64,000 nucleotides of DNA from a bacterium (GTDB taxonomy: Bacteria > Bacillota > Bacilli > Lactobacillales > Streptococcaceae): the NCBI GenBank assembly GCA_905221085.1, contig CAJNBT010000001.1:496001-560000 (forward strand), in the 5' to 3' direction. A model generated the notes under the pieces. The model worked only from the letters and a program-made list of their open reading frames with translations. It had not been told where the DNA came from and ran no database searches. Of this stretch, positions 18,951-27,538 are shown piece after piece. Numbering within the stretch: position 1 is the stretch's first letter; each line of letters begins with the position of its first letter. The position numbers and the translations under genes were made by a program.

Positions 18951-20612
18951 TTATTTTGCTTCCATCACCACTGGTAAAACGGCTGGACGACGTTTAGTTT
19001 GATCAAAGAGGTACTTGGTCAGAGTATCACGAACCTTCCCTTTGAGATCTGCCCAGTCAAAGTCATCTCCTTGAAGATAGTCTTCTACCGTTTGGTTAAT
19101 CAATTCTGAACTTTCACGGAGAATATCGCGGCTCTTCTTGAGATAAACAAATCCACGCGTGTGAACACGAGCCTTGGCCACAATTTTCTTCTCACGACGG
19201 TTAACGGTAATTGCTACGATGAAAATGCCATCCTCTGACAAGACCTTACGGTCACGAAGGACCACATTTCCAACATCACCGATAGCATTTCCATCAATCA
19301 AGACATCGCCTGCCGAAACTGCTCCAGCTGGGACAAAGTCCCCATTCTCATAAGCCATGCTGGTTCCCTTTTTAGGGATGAAAATGCGTTCTGGCAACAT
19401 CCCAACTGCCATAGCAGCCTTGGCGTGGGCATCCAACTCACGGTATTCCCCTTGAATTGGGAAGAGATACTTGGGTTGCAAGAGATTGATCATCAACTGC
19501 AAATCACGCGCATTTCCGTGCCCTGACACACGCAAGCTTTGAGTGATCAGTTTAACAACTCCACCAGCTTGGTAAATCATATTTTCCACACGCGCCATGA
19601 CCGCTTCCTTGGCGATAGACGGAGTGGTTACGATATAGACCAAATCACCGTCCTTGATTTCCACATAACGGTGGCGACCAATCGACATCTTGCGAAGACC
19701 GTTGATAGGCTCACCCATACGACCTGTCTCAAGGATAATCAACTCATGGTCTTCAAAGCCAGACATATCTTTTGGCTTAATCAAAAGACTCTCGTTAGCT
19801 AGGGATAATTTCTTGAGGCGAATAGCAGTACGGACGATATTTTCAATATCAAATCCTGTCAAGACCACACGGCGACCTGTTGCATCCGCAGCGTCAAACA
19901 CCTGCTGAATACGAGAGAGGTTACTGGCTACTGCTGCAACAATAATACGACCATCCCAATCCGAAATGGTTTGAGTGATTTCGTCCCCAACTTCACTTTC
20001 ACTAGCTACTTGGATATTGCTATCTGCATTGGCTGAATCGCTGAGCAGAGCTAGAACCCCGTCACGACCGATTTCTGCCAAACGAGCAAAGTCTGTCGCA
20101 TAGGATTCACTAGCTGTCTGGTCAAATTTGAAGTCACCTGTATAAACGATGCTACCTTCAGCTGTCTTCAAGACAACACCCAGACTTTCTGGGATAGAGT
20201 GGGTCGTACGGAAGAAGGACACCACAGTTCCTCCAAAATCAATCTCCGAATCCTCATCGATAACATGGAAATCATTAAATTTCTTAACCGCATCATTCCC
20301 TTTAACAAAGAGTTTGGCCAACTCAATGGTCAGCTCAGACCCAAATACAGGCACCTTGGCTTCAGCCAAGAGATAAGGTAGAGCACCAATAGCATCCGCA
20401 TGTCCGTGGGTCAAGAAAACCCCTGCGATACGGTCGCTATTTTCAAAAAGGTAGTCCATATTTGGAATAACGACATCCACCCCTAGTTGTTCATTTTCAG
20501 GGTATTTTAGACCTGCATCCAAAACGAAAATAGATCCATCGATTTCAGCGATATACATATTTTTCCCGTTTTCACGTACACCACCAAGTGTTGTTAAACT
20601 GATATTACTCAT
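18951..20612 (-). CDS. rnjB: Ribonuclease J2 (degenerate active site paralogue)
   Basis: 553-aa metallo-beta-lactamase/beta-CASP ribonuclease. The N-terminal LTTLGGVRENGKNMYIAEID and TGDFKFD segments and the C-terminal RGFVYLKKSRDILRES region match RNase J. The key metal motif, HxHxDH in J1, reads HGHADA (residues 69-74): the last His is replaced by Ala. That is the known feature of the J2 subunit, which is weakly active itself and works in a J1/J2 complex in mRNA decay. The J1 partner must be elsewhere. It is followed by estA after a probable terminator. Confidence 0.9.
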   Translation of the reverse strand: MSNISLTTLGGVRENGKNMYIAEIDGSIFVLDAGLKYPENEQLGVDVVIPNMDYLFENSDRIAGVFLTHGHADAIGALPYLLAEAKVPVFGSELTIELAKLFVKGNDAVKKFNDFHVIDEDSEIDFGGTVVSFFRTTHSIPESLGVVLKTAEGSIVYTGDFKFDQTASESYATDFARLAEIGRDGVLALLSDSANADSNIQVASESEVGDEITQTISDWDGRIIVAAVASNLSRIQQVFDAADATGRRVVLTGFDIENIVRTAIRLKKLSLANESLLIKPKDMSGFEDHELIILETGRMGEPINGLRKMSIGRHRYVEIKDGDLVYIVTTPSIAKEAVMARVENMIYQAGGVVKLITQSLRVSGHGNARDLQLMINLLQPKYLFPIQGEYRELDAHAKAAMAVGMLPERIFIPKKGTSMAYENGDFVPAGAVSAGDVLIDGNAIGDVGNVVLRDRKVLSEDGIFIVAITVNRREKKIVAKARVHTRGFVYLKKSRDILRESSELINQTVEDYLQGDDFDWADLKGKVRDTLTKYLFDQTKRRPAVLPVVMEAK

Positions 20613-20750
20613 TTTTCCTCCAAAAGCTTAGTTTATCTTGATTATAGGGTTGCTTACCCTCTTATTCTAAAAGCACTATTACTTTTAGCCGAATCTTTTC
20701 CTACCATTATACCATTTTTTTGATGATTTTCAAAATGAAGATTTGTTTTC

Positions 20751-20777
20751 AAAAAAGAGCTGGTTTCCCAACTCTTT
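20751..20777 (-). terminator. recJ terminator
   Basis: Minus strand AAGAGTTGG-GAAA-CCAGCTCTT (GNRA loop, one G-T wobble) and a T6 run, just after the recJ stop. Confidence 0.87.
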
Positions 20778-20785
20778 CCTATCTA

Positions 20786-23020
20786 CTACTCTTTTTCCAT
20801 TAAAAAGTCATAAATTTCTTGCACAGTTCCTAGTGCCATCATTTCTTGATCTTTGACGGTTTGTTTGAGATTTTGGTAAATTTGACTTTCTCCGATTTCC
20901 CGCTTCGGTGCCTCTTTATTCACTGTCATGACCCCGTCTTTGATGGTCACAAAGCCTAGTTCCTCAAATATTTGAATCATTTTGACCAACAAGATTTGCT
21001 GGATATTGAGATAAGTAGCCAAATCCTTGAGCTTATAGCGAATATCAAACTCTGGAAACTGGTAGATAGTTTTGTACAATTTGGCAAACTGCTCTCTAGT
21101 CCCATATCCTGTTAGATAGTAAGCCTTGTCAATATCATTTTTGAAATAGACAGCAGAGAAATTCTGTTCCTGAAAAATGGTCTTCAGCAGGGTAATATCC
21201 TCAGGAATGGTTTTCACGACAATAGCTTCACTAGCCGCAAGATTTGGCAGTTCTCCAGCAAAATCCAAGACTGGAACTCCCTCTGGCAAGACTGCATTTT
21301 TCCCACGGATGTTAAAAAGTTGAACACCCTCCACACGCGCATCCACCATCATCAACTGGAGGGCAGTTTGGCCATTCCATTGGTTGACAGACAATTTGAC
21401 TGCCAGCTCTAGATTCTTGGTTTGAGAAAACTCTGTCACCCATCTGCCTTGGCCAAAGGCTACCACTTCAAAACTCGCCTCACCTTTGGAAATTTTCAAC
21501 TTGAGATGAGCATTGCCTGCCCCCATAGTACGGGCACTTTCGACATGAAAATCCTTGATATAAAAGACAGGTTTCTGATTGTCCATGCCAAAAGGAGCTA
21601 AACGTTCAAAACTTTTGACCGTTTCCAAACTAAGTGTCTCCAAATCCAGTTCTTCATCTAGATTTAACTTGTTCTTGCCAGCAGCATCTGCACCTTTTTC
21701 ACGAACATAATCTTCCAAGACTTGAGATAAATCTGAAAGTTTCTCAACTTCCAACGTCATACCAGCCGCACCAGCATGGCCGCCAAAGGCGATAAAGAGG
21801 TCTCGACGAGAATCCAAGGCTTCAAAAATATCGACCGCTTCCACACTACGAGCACTACCCTTGGCACGACCGTCCTCTATATTGAGAACGATGACTGTCT
21901 GCCCTAGTTCTTCCAACAAACGACCAGCCACGATACCCAGAACTCCAGGATTCCAACCTTCCTTAGCCAAGACTTGGACCTTCTTCTCAGGGTCCACCAT
22001 GGTCTTAGCTTCTTCATAGATAGACTGAACGATTTCCTTGCGCTCTTCGTTTTTCTGATGAATCATGAGAGCAATCTCATGCGCTTCCTCATCATCAAAC
22101 CCAGTCAGCAAATCAATGGCAGGATTGGGATCATCCAAGCGGCCCAAAGCATTCAAACGAGGTGCAATCTGGAAACCAATCGTTTCTTCTGTCACTTCGT
22201 TGGCAGCAATCCCAGCCATGTCCAGCATTTCTTGCAGACCAATACGCTGAGTATGTCCCAACATTTCCAGACCGTATTGAACCAAGATACGGTTTTCATC
22301 CGTCAAACTAACCATATCTGCAATGGTACCAATAGCGACCAAATCAAGCAATTCCACTTGCACTTCTTCTAACAGGGCACAAGCCAGCTTGAAAGCCACT
22401 CCGCAACCAGCCAAATATTTGAAAGGATAGTCCGCATCAGGATGTTCAGGGTGAACGATGGCATAGGCATCAGGCAGGGTTTCAGGCATGGAATGGTGGT
22501 CAGTCACAATGACATCTACTCCCATAGACTGGGCCAATTCAATAGCCTCATGACCAGCAACCCCATTATCCACCGTCACAATCAAGGAAATTCCTTCTTG
22601 TTCGATAAAATATTTGTAAACACTGGCATTAGGTCCATAACCGTCGGTAAAACGATTGGGCAGATAAACCCGGCACTCGGCACCAAGCTGTTCCAAACTT
22701 TCCTTCACAATCGAAGCTGAAGTCATGCCATCCGCATCGTAGTCTCCATAGATGAGAATATTTTCCCCTTCTTCAATGGCCTGACGAATCCGTTCCACTG
22801 CCTTGTCCATATCATGGAGCAGATAAGGGTCGTGCAAGTCCTCCAAGGAAGGTTCTAAAAACTTCTTCAGACTTTCTTGGTCCTGAATTCCTCTTTCAAA
22901 TAATAACCGAGCCACCTCAGGACCCAGTCCAGCCTTCTTGGCTATCTTTGTAAAATCCGCATCTTCTACCTGCGGGGCAAACTGCCATTCATAAGTAGGT
23001 GTTATCAAAAAGACATCCAC
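20786..23020 (-). CDS. recJ: Single-stranded-DNA-specific exonuclease RecJ
   Basis: 744 aa. 5'-3' ssDNA exonuclease for recombination and repair. DHH-family motifs: ILIYGDYDADGMTSASI (motif I), VTDHHSMPE (DHH), AYAIVHPEHPDADYPF and the DHHA1 region AFGGHAGAAGMTLE. An OB-like domain and the extra Firmicutes C-terminal region follow. The start is uncertain: a GTG at 23020 gives MDVFLITPTYEW, while a TTG four codons later (LITPTYEWQF) also has a GGA-containing purine stretch upstream. Confidence 0.95.
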   Translation of the reverse strand: MDVFLITPTYEWQFAPQVEDADFTKIAKKAGLGPEVARLLFERGIQDQESLKKFLEPSLEDLHDPYLLHDMDKAVERIRQAIEEGENILIYGDYDADGMTSASIVKESLEQLGAECRVYLPNRFTDGYGPNASVYKYFIEQEGISLIVTVDNGVAGHEAIELAQSMGVDVIVTDHHSMPETLPDAYAIVHPEHPDADYPFKYLAGCGVAFKLACALLEEVQVELLDLVAIGTIADMVSLTDENRILVQYGLEMLGHTQRIGLQEMLDMAGIAANEVTEETIGFQIAPRLNALGRLDDPNPAIDLLTGFDDEEAHEIALMIHQKNEERKEIVQSIYEEAKTMVDPEKKVQVLAKEGWNPGVLGIVAGRLLEELGQTVIVLNIEDGRAKGSARSVEAVDIFEALDSRRDLFIAFGGHAGAAGMTLEVEKLSDLSQVLEDYVREKGADAAGKNKLNLDEELDLETLSLETVKSFERLAPFGMDNQKPVFYIKDFHVESARTMGAGNAHLKLKISKGEASFEVVAFGQGRWVTEFSQTKNLELAVKLSVNQWNGQTALQLMMVDARVEGVQLFNIRGKNAVLPEGVPVLDFAGELPNLAASEAIVVKTIPEDITLLKTIFQEQNFSAVYFKNDIDKAYYLTGYGTREQFAKLYKTIYQFPEFDIRYKLKDLATYLNIQQILLVKMIQIFEELGFVTIKDGVMTVNKEAPKREIGESQIYQNLKQTVKDQEMMALGTVQEIYDFLMEKE

Positions 23021-23121
23021 TCTTTCTAAGAATTCTATTGCTTCATTATAACATGATTTAGGCTTTTTCTCTATCCAGATTGCTTTCTACAAAAATTTTA
23101 CTAACTTTTTTCTGATATGAT

Positions 23122-23150
23122 TTGACAAGAAAAATCTTTTGGTGTAGAAT
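23122..23150 (+). promoter_or_regulatory. Promoter of the amino acid ABC operon
   Basis: -35 TTGACA (23122-23127), 17-nt spacer, -10 TAGAAT (23145-23150), about 35 bp before the first ATG. Confidence 0.85.
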
Positions 23151-23184
23151 CATGTTATAAAATCTAACACAAAGGAGATTCCTT

Positions 23185-23943
23185 ATGGCTTTAGTAGAAT
23201 TTGAACACGTCGAAAAATATTACGGAGATTACCATGCACTCCGTGACATCAATCTCCGTTTTGAAAAAGGGCAAGTCGTTGTCCTCCTGGGCCCTTCTGG
23301 TTCTGGGAAGTCCACTCTTATCCGCACAATCAATGGTTTGGAGGCTGTTGACGAAGGAAGTCTTCTAGTAAATGGTCACCAAGTTGCTGGTGCCAGCCAG
23401 AAAGATTTGGTACCTCTTCGCAAGGAAGTTGGCATGGTTTTCCAGCATTTCAACCTCTATCCGCATAAAACAGTGTTAGAAAACGTAACACTTGCGCCCA
23501 TAAAAGTTCTAGGAATTGATAAAAAAGAAGCTGAAAAAACAGCCCAAAAATATCTGGAATTTGTTAATATGTGGGACAAGAAAGATTCTTATCCAGCCAT
23601 GCTATCTGGTGGACAAAAACAACGGATTGCCATCGCACGTGGACTCGCTATGCATCCGGAACTCCTCCTCTTTGATGAGCCAACATCTGCCCTAGACCCT
23701 GAAACCATAGGCGATGTTCTAGCAGTTATGCAAAAATTGGCCAACGATGGTATGAATATGATTGTCGTGACCCATGAAATGGGCTTCGCCCGTAAAGTTG
23801 CTGACCGCATTATCTTTATGGCTGACGGAGAAGTTTTGGTGGATACGACAGATGTTGATGACTTTTTCGACAATCCAAGCGAACCTCGTGCCCGACAATT
23901 CCTCAGCAAAATCATCAACCATGAAAGTGATAAAGTCAAATAA
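23185..23943 (+). CDS. Polar amino acid ABC transporter, ATP-binding protein
   Basis: 252-aa ATPase of the GlnQ/ArtP/TcyN group. Walker A GPSGSGKSTL, Q-loop VFQHFNL, signature LSGGQKQR, Walker B LLLFDEPTSALDP and the H-loop VVTHEM are intact. It energises the two permeases encoded downstream. First gene of a tight four-gene operon (10-nt gap to the binding-protein gene). The SD AAAGGAG is close to the ATG. Confidence 0.95.
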   Translation: MALVEFEHVEKYYGDYHALRDINLRFEKGQVVVLLGPSGSGKSTLIRTINGLEAVDEGSLLVNGHQVAGASQKDLVPLRKEVGMVFQHFNLYPHKTVLENVTLAPIKVLGIDKKEAEKTAQKYLEFVNMWDKKDSYPAMLSGGQKQRIAIARGLAMHPELLLFDEPTSALDPETIGDVLAVMQKLANDGMNMIVVTHEMGFARKVADRIIFMADGEVLVDTTDVDDFFDNPSEPRARQFLSKIINHESDKVK

Positions 23944-23953
23944 GGAGGCGCCT

Positions 23954-24748
23954 ATGAAAAAGAAATTCTTTTTATCCGCATTATTGATTAGCCTTTTCAG
24001 CCTTGCTGCTGCAAAACCAGTTCAGGCTGATACCAGTGTCGCAGACATTCAAAAGAGAGGCGAGCTAGTTGTCGGTGTCAAACAAGACGTTCCCAATTTC
24101 GGTTACAAGGATCCCAAGACAGGGACCTATTCTGGTATCGAAACTGACTTGGCTAAGATGGTAGCAGATGAACTCAAGGTCAAGATTCGCTATGTTCCTG
24201 TTACAGCGCAAACCCGTGGCCCCCTTCTAGACAATGAACAGGTCGATATGGATATCGCTACCTTCACCATCACAGACGAACGCAAAAAACTCTACAACTT
24301 CACCAGCCCCTACTATACAGATGCCTCTGGCTTTTTGGTCAATAAGTCTGCCAAAATCAAAAGTATTGAGAACCTAAACGGAAAAACCATCGGTGTTGCC
24401 CAAGGTTCCATTACCCAACGTCTGATTACTGAACTGGGTAAAAAGAAAGGTCTGAAGTTTAAATTTGTCGAACTTGGTTCTTATCCAGAATTGATTACTT
24501 CCCTTCATGCTCACCGTATTGATGCCTTTTCCGTTGACCGCTCGATCCTGTCTGGCTACATCAGCAAACGCACAGTACTACTAGATGATAGTTTCAAGCC
24601 ATCTGACTACGGTATCGTCACCAAAAAATCAAATACCGAGCTCAACGACTATCTTGATAACTTGGTTACTAAGTGGAGCAAGGATGGCAGTTTGCAAAAA
24701 CTTTATGATCGTTACAAGCTCAAACCATCTAGCCATACTGCAGATTAA
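23954..24748 (+). CDS. Polar amino acid ABC transporter, substrate-binding protein (no lipobox)
   Basis: 264 aa, SBP_bac_3 fold: VVGVKQDVPNFGYKDPKTGTYSG...IETDLAKMVA at the start of the mature protein and NGKTIGVAQGSITQRLI in the hinge region. The signal peptide (residues 1-26, ...LAAAKPVQA) ends in a signal-peptidase-I-like VQA-D site and contains no Cys, so this binding protein is not a lipoprotein, unusual for a Gram-positive importer. AAGGAGG sets the start at MKKKFFLS. Remembered pneumococcal homologues share this. Substrate specificity (Glu/Asp/Gln/Arg class) cannot be read from sequence. Confidence 0.92.
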   Translation: MKKKFFLSALLISLFSLAAAKPVQADTSVADIQKRGELVVGVKQDVPNFGYKDPKTGTYSGIETDLAKMVADELKVKIRYVPVTAQTRGPLLDNEQVDMDIATFTITDERKKLYNFTSPYYTDASGFLVNKSAKIKSIENLNGKTIGVAQGSITQRLITELGKKKGLKFKFVELGSYPELITSLHAHRIDAFSVDRSILSGYISKRTVLLDDSFKPSDYGIVTKKSNTELNDYLDNLVTKWSKDGSLQKLYDRYKLKPSSHTAD

Positions 24749-24760
24749 GGAGGATACCCC

Positions 24761-25438
24761 ATGACAGATTTATCATCTTGGACAGCCTATTTTCAGGATT
24801 TTGGACAATTTTTCAATGGTTTCCTCTTTACTCTTGCCCTAGCGATTGGATCCTTTATCCTCGCCATGGTCTTAGGAATCTTCTTTGGTTCCATGTCAAC
24901 CAGTAAACGTCCAATTTTACGCATTTTAGCTCGCATCTTTGTTGAATTTTACCAAAATACTCCCCTCTTGGTGCAGTTTGTTATTGTTTTTTATGGCCTA
25001 CCTCTTATCAGTGACCATATCATCATGATTCCAATTTATTGGACAGCCGTTCTCTGCGTGGGACTCTATCACGGTGCCTATATCGCTGAGGTTATTCGTT
25101 CAGGTATTCAGTCGATTCCTAGTGGTCAGATGGAGGTCGCCTTGTCGCAAGGTTTTACCTATATCAGTGCCATGCGCTTGATTATCTTGCCTCAGGCCTT
25201 CCGCATCATCCTCCCTCCTTTGATCAACCAAATCGTCAACCTCATCAAGAATACCTCCACAGTCGCTATCATCTCTGGAGTAGACTTGATGTTTGTGACC
25301 AAGTCTTGGTCAGCTCTTAACGGAAACTACATTCCAGCCTTTCTAGGCGCTGCCCTTCTTTACTTTTCTCTCTGCTTTCCTGTTGCCCAGTTTGGTCGCA
25401 AGATGGAGCAAGCCAATAAAAAAGCCTATTCACTTTAG
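24761..25438 (+). CDS. Polar amino acid ABC transporter permease 1
   Basis: 225-aa His/Glu/Gln/Arg-type membrane permease with about five hydrophobic segments. The HisM-like cytoplasmic loop that contacts the ATPase reads EVIRSGIQSIPSGQMEVALSQG. It also has the FYQNTPLLVQFVIVFYGLP segment of this family. It pairs with the second permease as a heterodimer. The SD AAGGAGG precedes the ATG, 12 nt after the binding-protein stop. Confidence 0.94.
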   Translation: MTDLSSWTAYFQDFGQFFNGFLFTLALAIGSFILAMVLGIFFGSMSTSKRPILRILARIFVEFYQNTPLLVQFVIVFYGLPLISDHIIMIPIYWTAVLCVGLYHGAYIAEVIRSGIQSIPSGQMEVALSQGFTYISAMRLIILPQAFRIILPPLINQIVNLIKNTSTVAIISGVDLMFVTKSWSALNGNYIPAFLGAALLYFSLCFPVAQFGRKMEQANKKAYSL

Positions 25439-25447
25439 GAGGTTACT

Positions 25448-26107
25448 ATGGAATCCATTTTAGAAGTTTTGACCCCAGATAACCTAGTCTTTATCTTTAA
25501 AGGATTTGGCTTGACCCTCTATATTTCTCTGATCGCTATCGTCCTCTCTACCCTCATCGGTACGGTGCTAGCTGTCATGAGAAATGGCAAAAATCCTGTC
25601 TTACGTATCATCTCCAGCATTTACATCGAGTTTGTGCGTAATGTTCCCAACCTCCTCTGGATTTTTACTATCTTTTTGGTTTTCAAGATGAAGTCCACTC
25701 CAGCAGGAATCACTGCCTTTACTCTCTTTACATCAGCAGCCTTGGCTGAGATTATCCGAGGTGGTCTCAATGCCGTAGACAAGGGACAGTACGAAGCAGG
25801 AATGTCACAAGGATTTACTTCTGCACAAATCCTCTACCACATCATTCTCCCACAAGCCATTCGTAAAATGCTGCCAGCCATCATTTCTCAGTTTGTTACC
25901 GTGATTAAGGATACCAGCCTTCTCTACTCTGTTATCGCCCTACAAGAACTCTTTGGAGCTAGCCAAATTCTCATGGGCCGTTATTTCGAACCAGAGCAGG
26001 TCTTCAGTCTGTATATCTTAATTGCCCTCATCTACTTCAGCTTTAACCTAGCCATTTCTAGCCTGTCTCATATGCTAGCAAAACGTTGGCAACAAGCTGC
26101 AGAATAA
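25448..26107 (+). CDS. Polar amino acid ABC transporter permease 2
   Basis: 219-aa partner permease. ATPase-contact loop EIIRGGLNAVDKGQYEAGMSQG and the FVRNVPNLLWIFTIFLVF segment are typical. Nine-nt gap from permease 1. The operon ends with the hairpin at 26114-26141. Confidence 0.94.
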   Translation: MESILEVLTPDNLVFIFKGFGLTLYISLIAIVLSTLIGTVLAVMRNGKNPVLRIISSIYIEFVRNVPNLLWIFTIFLVFKMKSTPAGITAFTLFTSAALAEIIRGGLNAVDKGQYEAGMSQGFTSAQILYHIILPQAIRKMLPAIISQFVTVIKDTSLLYSVIALQELFGASQILMGRYFEPEQVFSLYILIALIYFSFNLAISSLSHMLAKRWQQAAE

Positions 26108-26113
26108 ACAGCC

Positions 26114-26141
26114 ACTCTCCAGTTCAATTGGAGAGTTTTTT
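26114..26141 (+). terminator. Terminator of the amino acid ABC operon
   Basis: Stem ACTCTCCA/TGGAGAGT with a 7-nt loop, then TTTTT. Confidence 0.9.
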
Positions 26142-26249
26142 GATGATAGTAGATATTTATAGACCTCAATTTGACACTATACTTTTTCTATGATAAAATG
26201 TAACAAATTCGTTTACAACAAATCAAATCTAAATGAAATGGAATTTTCT

Positions 26250-27440
26250 ATGAAATCAATCAAAGGATTACTCTTTATCATATCTAGTTTTATCTTGACT
26301 ATTTTGACTTGGATGAACACTTCTCCCCAATTCATGATTCCAGGGCTAGCTTTAACAAGCCTATCTCTGACTTTTATCCTAGCCACTCGTCTCCCACTAC
26401 TAGAAAGTTGGTTTCACGGTTTGGAGAAGGTCTACACCGTCCACAAATTCACAGCCTTTCTCTCCATCATCCTACTAATCTTTCATAATTTTAGTATGGG
26501 CGGTTTGTGGGGCTCTCGCTTAGCTGCTCAGTTTGGCAACCTTGCCATCTATATCTTTGTCAGCATCATCCTTGTCGCCTATTTAGGCAAATACATCCAA
26601 TACGAAGCTTGGCGATGGATTCACCGCCTGGTTTACCTAGCCTATATTTTTGGACTCTTTCACGTCTACATGATGATGGGCAATCGTCTCCTTACATTTA
26701 ATCTTCTAAGTTTTCTTGTTAGTAGCTATGCCCTTTTAGGCTTGCTAGCTGGTTTTTATATCATTTTTCTATATCAAAAGATTGGCTTCCCCTATCTAGG
26801 GAAAATTACCAACCTCAAACGCTTGAATCACGATACTAGGGAAATTCAAATCCATCTTAGCAGACCTTTCAACTATCAATCAGGACAATTTGCCTTCCTA
26901 AAGATTTTCCAAGAAGGTTTTGAAAGTGCTCCGCATCCCTTTTCTATCTCGGGAGGTCATGGTCAAACTCTTTACTTTACTGTCAAAAATTCAGGCGACC
27001 ATACCAAGAATATCTATGACAATCTTCAAGTCGGCAGCAAAGTAAGCGTAGACAGAGCTTACGGACACATGATTATAGAAGAAGGACGAGAAAATCAGGT
27101 TTGGATTGCTGGAGGTATTGGAATCACCCCTTTCATCTCTTACATCCGTAAACATCCTATTTTAGATAAACAGGTTCACTTCTACTATAGCTTCCGTGGG
27201 GAAGAAAATGCAGTCTACCTTGATTTGCTCCGTGACTATGCTAAGAAAAATCCTAATTTTGAACTCCATCTAGTAGACAGTATAAAAGACGGCTATCTTA
27301 ATTTTGATCAAAAAGAAGTACCTGAACATGCAAGCGTCTATATGTGCGGCCCTCTTTCTATGATGAAGTCACTTGCCAAACAGATTAAGAAACAAAATCC
27401 AAAAGCAGAGCTTATTTACGAAGGATTCAAGTTCAAATAA
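26250..27440 (+). CDS. Ferric-reductase-like transmembrane flavoprotein
   Basis: 396 aa. The N-terminal half has about six membrane helices of the Ferric_reduct type, with candidate haem-ligand histidines in VHKFTAFLSIILLIFHNF and IHRLVYLAYIFGLFHVYM. The C-terminal half is a ferredoxin-NADP reductase-like module: FAD motif HPFSIS, NAD(P)H motif WIAGGIGITPFISYI and terminal MCGPLSMM. It probably moves electrons from NAD(P)H across the membrane to an outside acceptor such as iron(III) or a partner protein. I prefer the start MKSIKGLLF, since the 20-codon upstream extension looks unlike a protein N-terminus. The gene stands alone between two terminators. Confidence 0.82.
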   Translation: MKSIKGLLFIISSFILTILTWMNTSPQFMIPGLALTSLSLTFILATRLPLLESWFHGLEKVYTVHKFTAFLSIILLIFHNFSMGGLWGSRLAAQFGNLAIYIFVSIILVAYLGKYIQYEAWRWIHRLVYLAYIFGLFHVYMMMGNRLLTFNLLSFLVSSYALLGLLAGFYIIFLYQKIGFPYLGKITNLKRLNHDTREIQIHLSRPFNYQSGQFAFLKIFQEGFESAPHPFSISGGHGQTLYFTVKNSGDHTKNIYDNLQVGSKVSVDRAYGHMIIEEGRENQVWIAGGIGITPFISYIRKHPILDKQVHFYYSFRGEENAVYLDLLRDYAKKNPNFELHLVDSIKDGYLNFDQKEVPEHASVYMCGPLSMMKSLAKQIKKQNPKAELIYEGFKFK

Positions 27441-27450
27441 TTACTCATAC

Positions 27451-27477
27451 TCTCCTGGAATTTCCCAGGAGTTTTTT
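27451..27477 (+). terminator. Terminator of the ferric-reductase-like gene
   Basis: CTCCTGG-AATTTC-CCAGGAG followed by TTTTTT. Confidence 0.88.
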
Positions 27478-27491
27478 CTACACAAACACTT

Positions 27492-27520
27492 AAAAACACT
27501 GCCAGATTTCTCTAGCAGTG
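27492..27520 (-). terminator. msmK terminator
   Basis: Minus strand CACTGC...GCAGTG (27515-27520 and 27497-27502) followed by a T run. Confidence 0.7.
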
Positions 27521-27538
27521 CTTTGAATTTCATTTATC

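Noticed and set aside
21974..22372. 132-codon plus-strand ORF inside recJ
   Set aside because: Antisense shadow over conserved DHH-domain sequence.
23774..23953. Extended N-terminus of the substrate-binding protein overlapping the ATPase gene
   Set aside because: The frame is open but the AAGGAGG and signal peptide fix the start at 23954.
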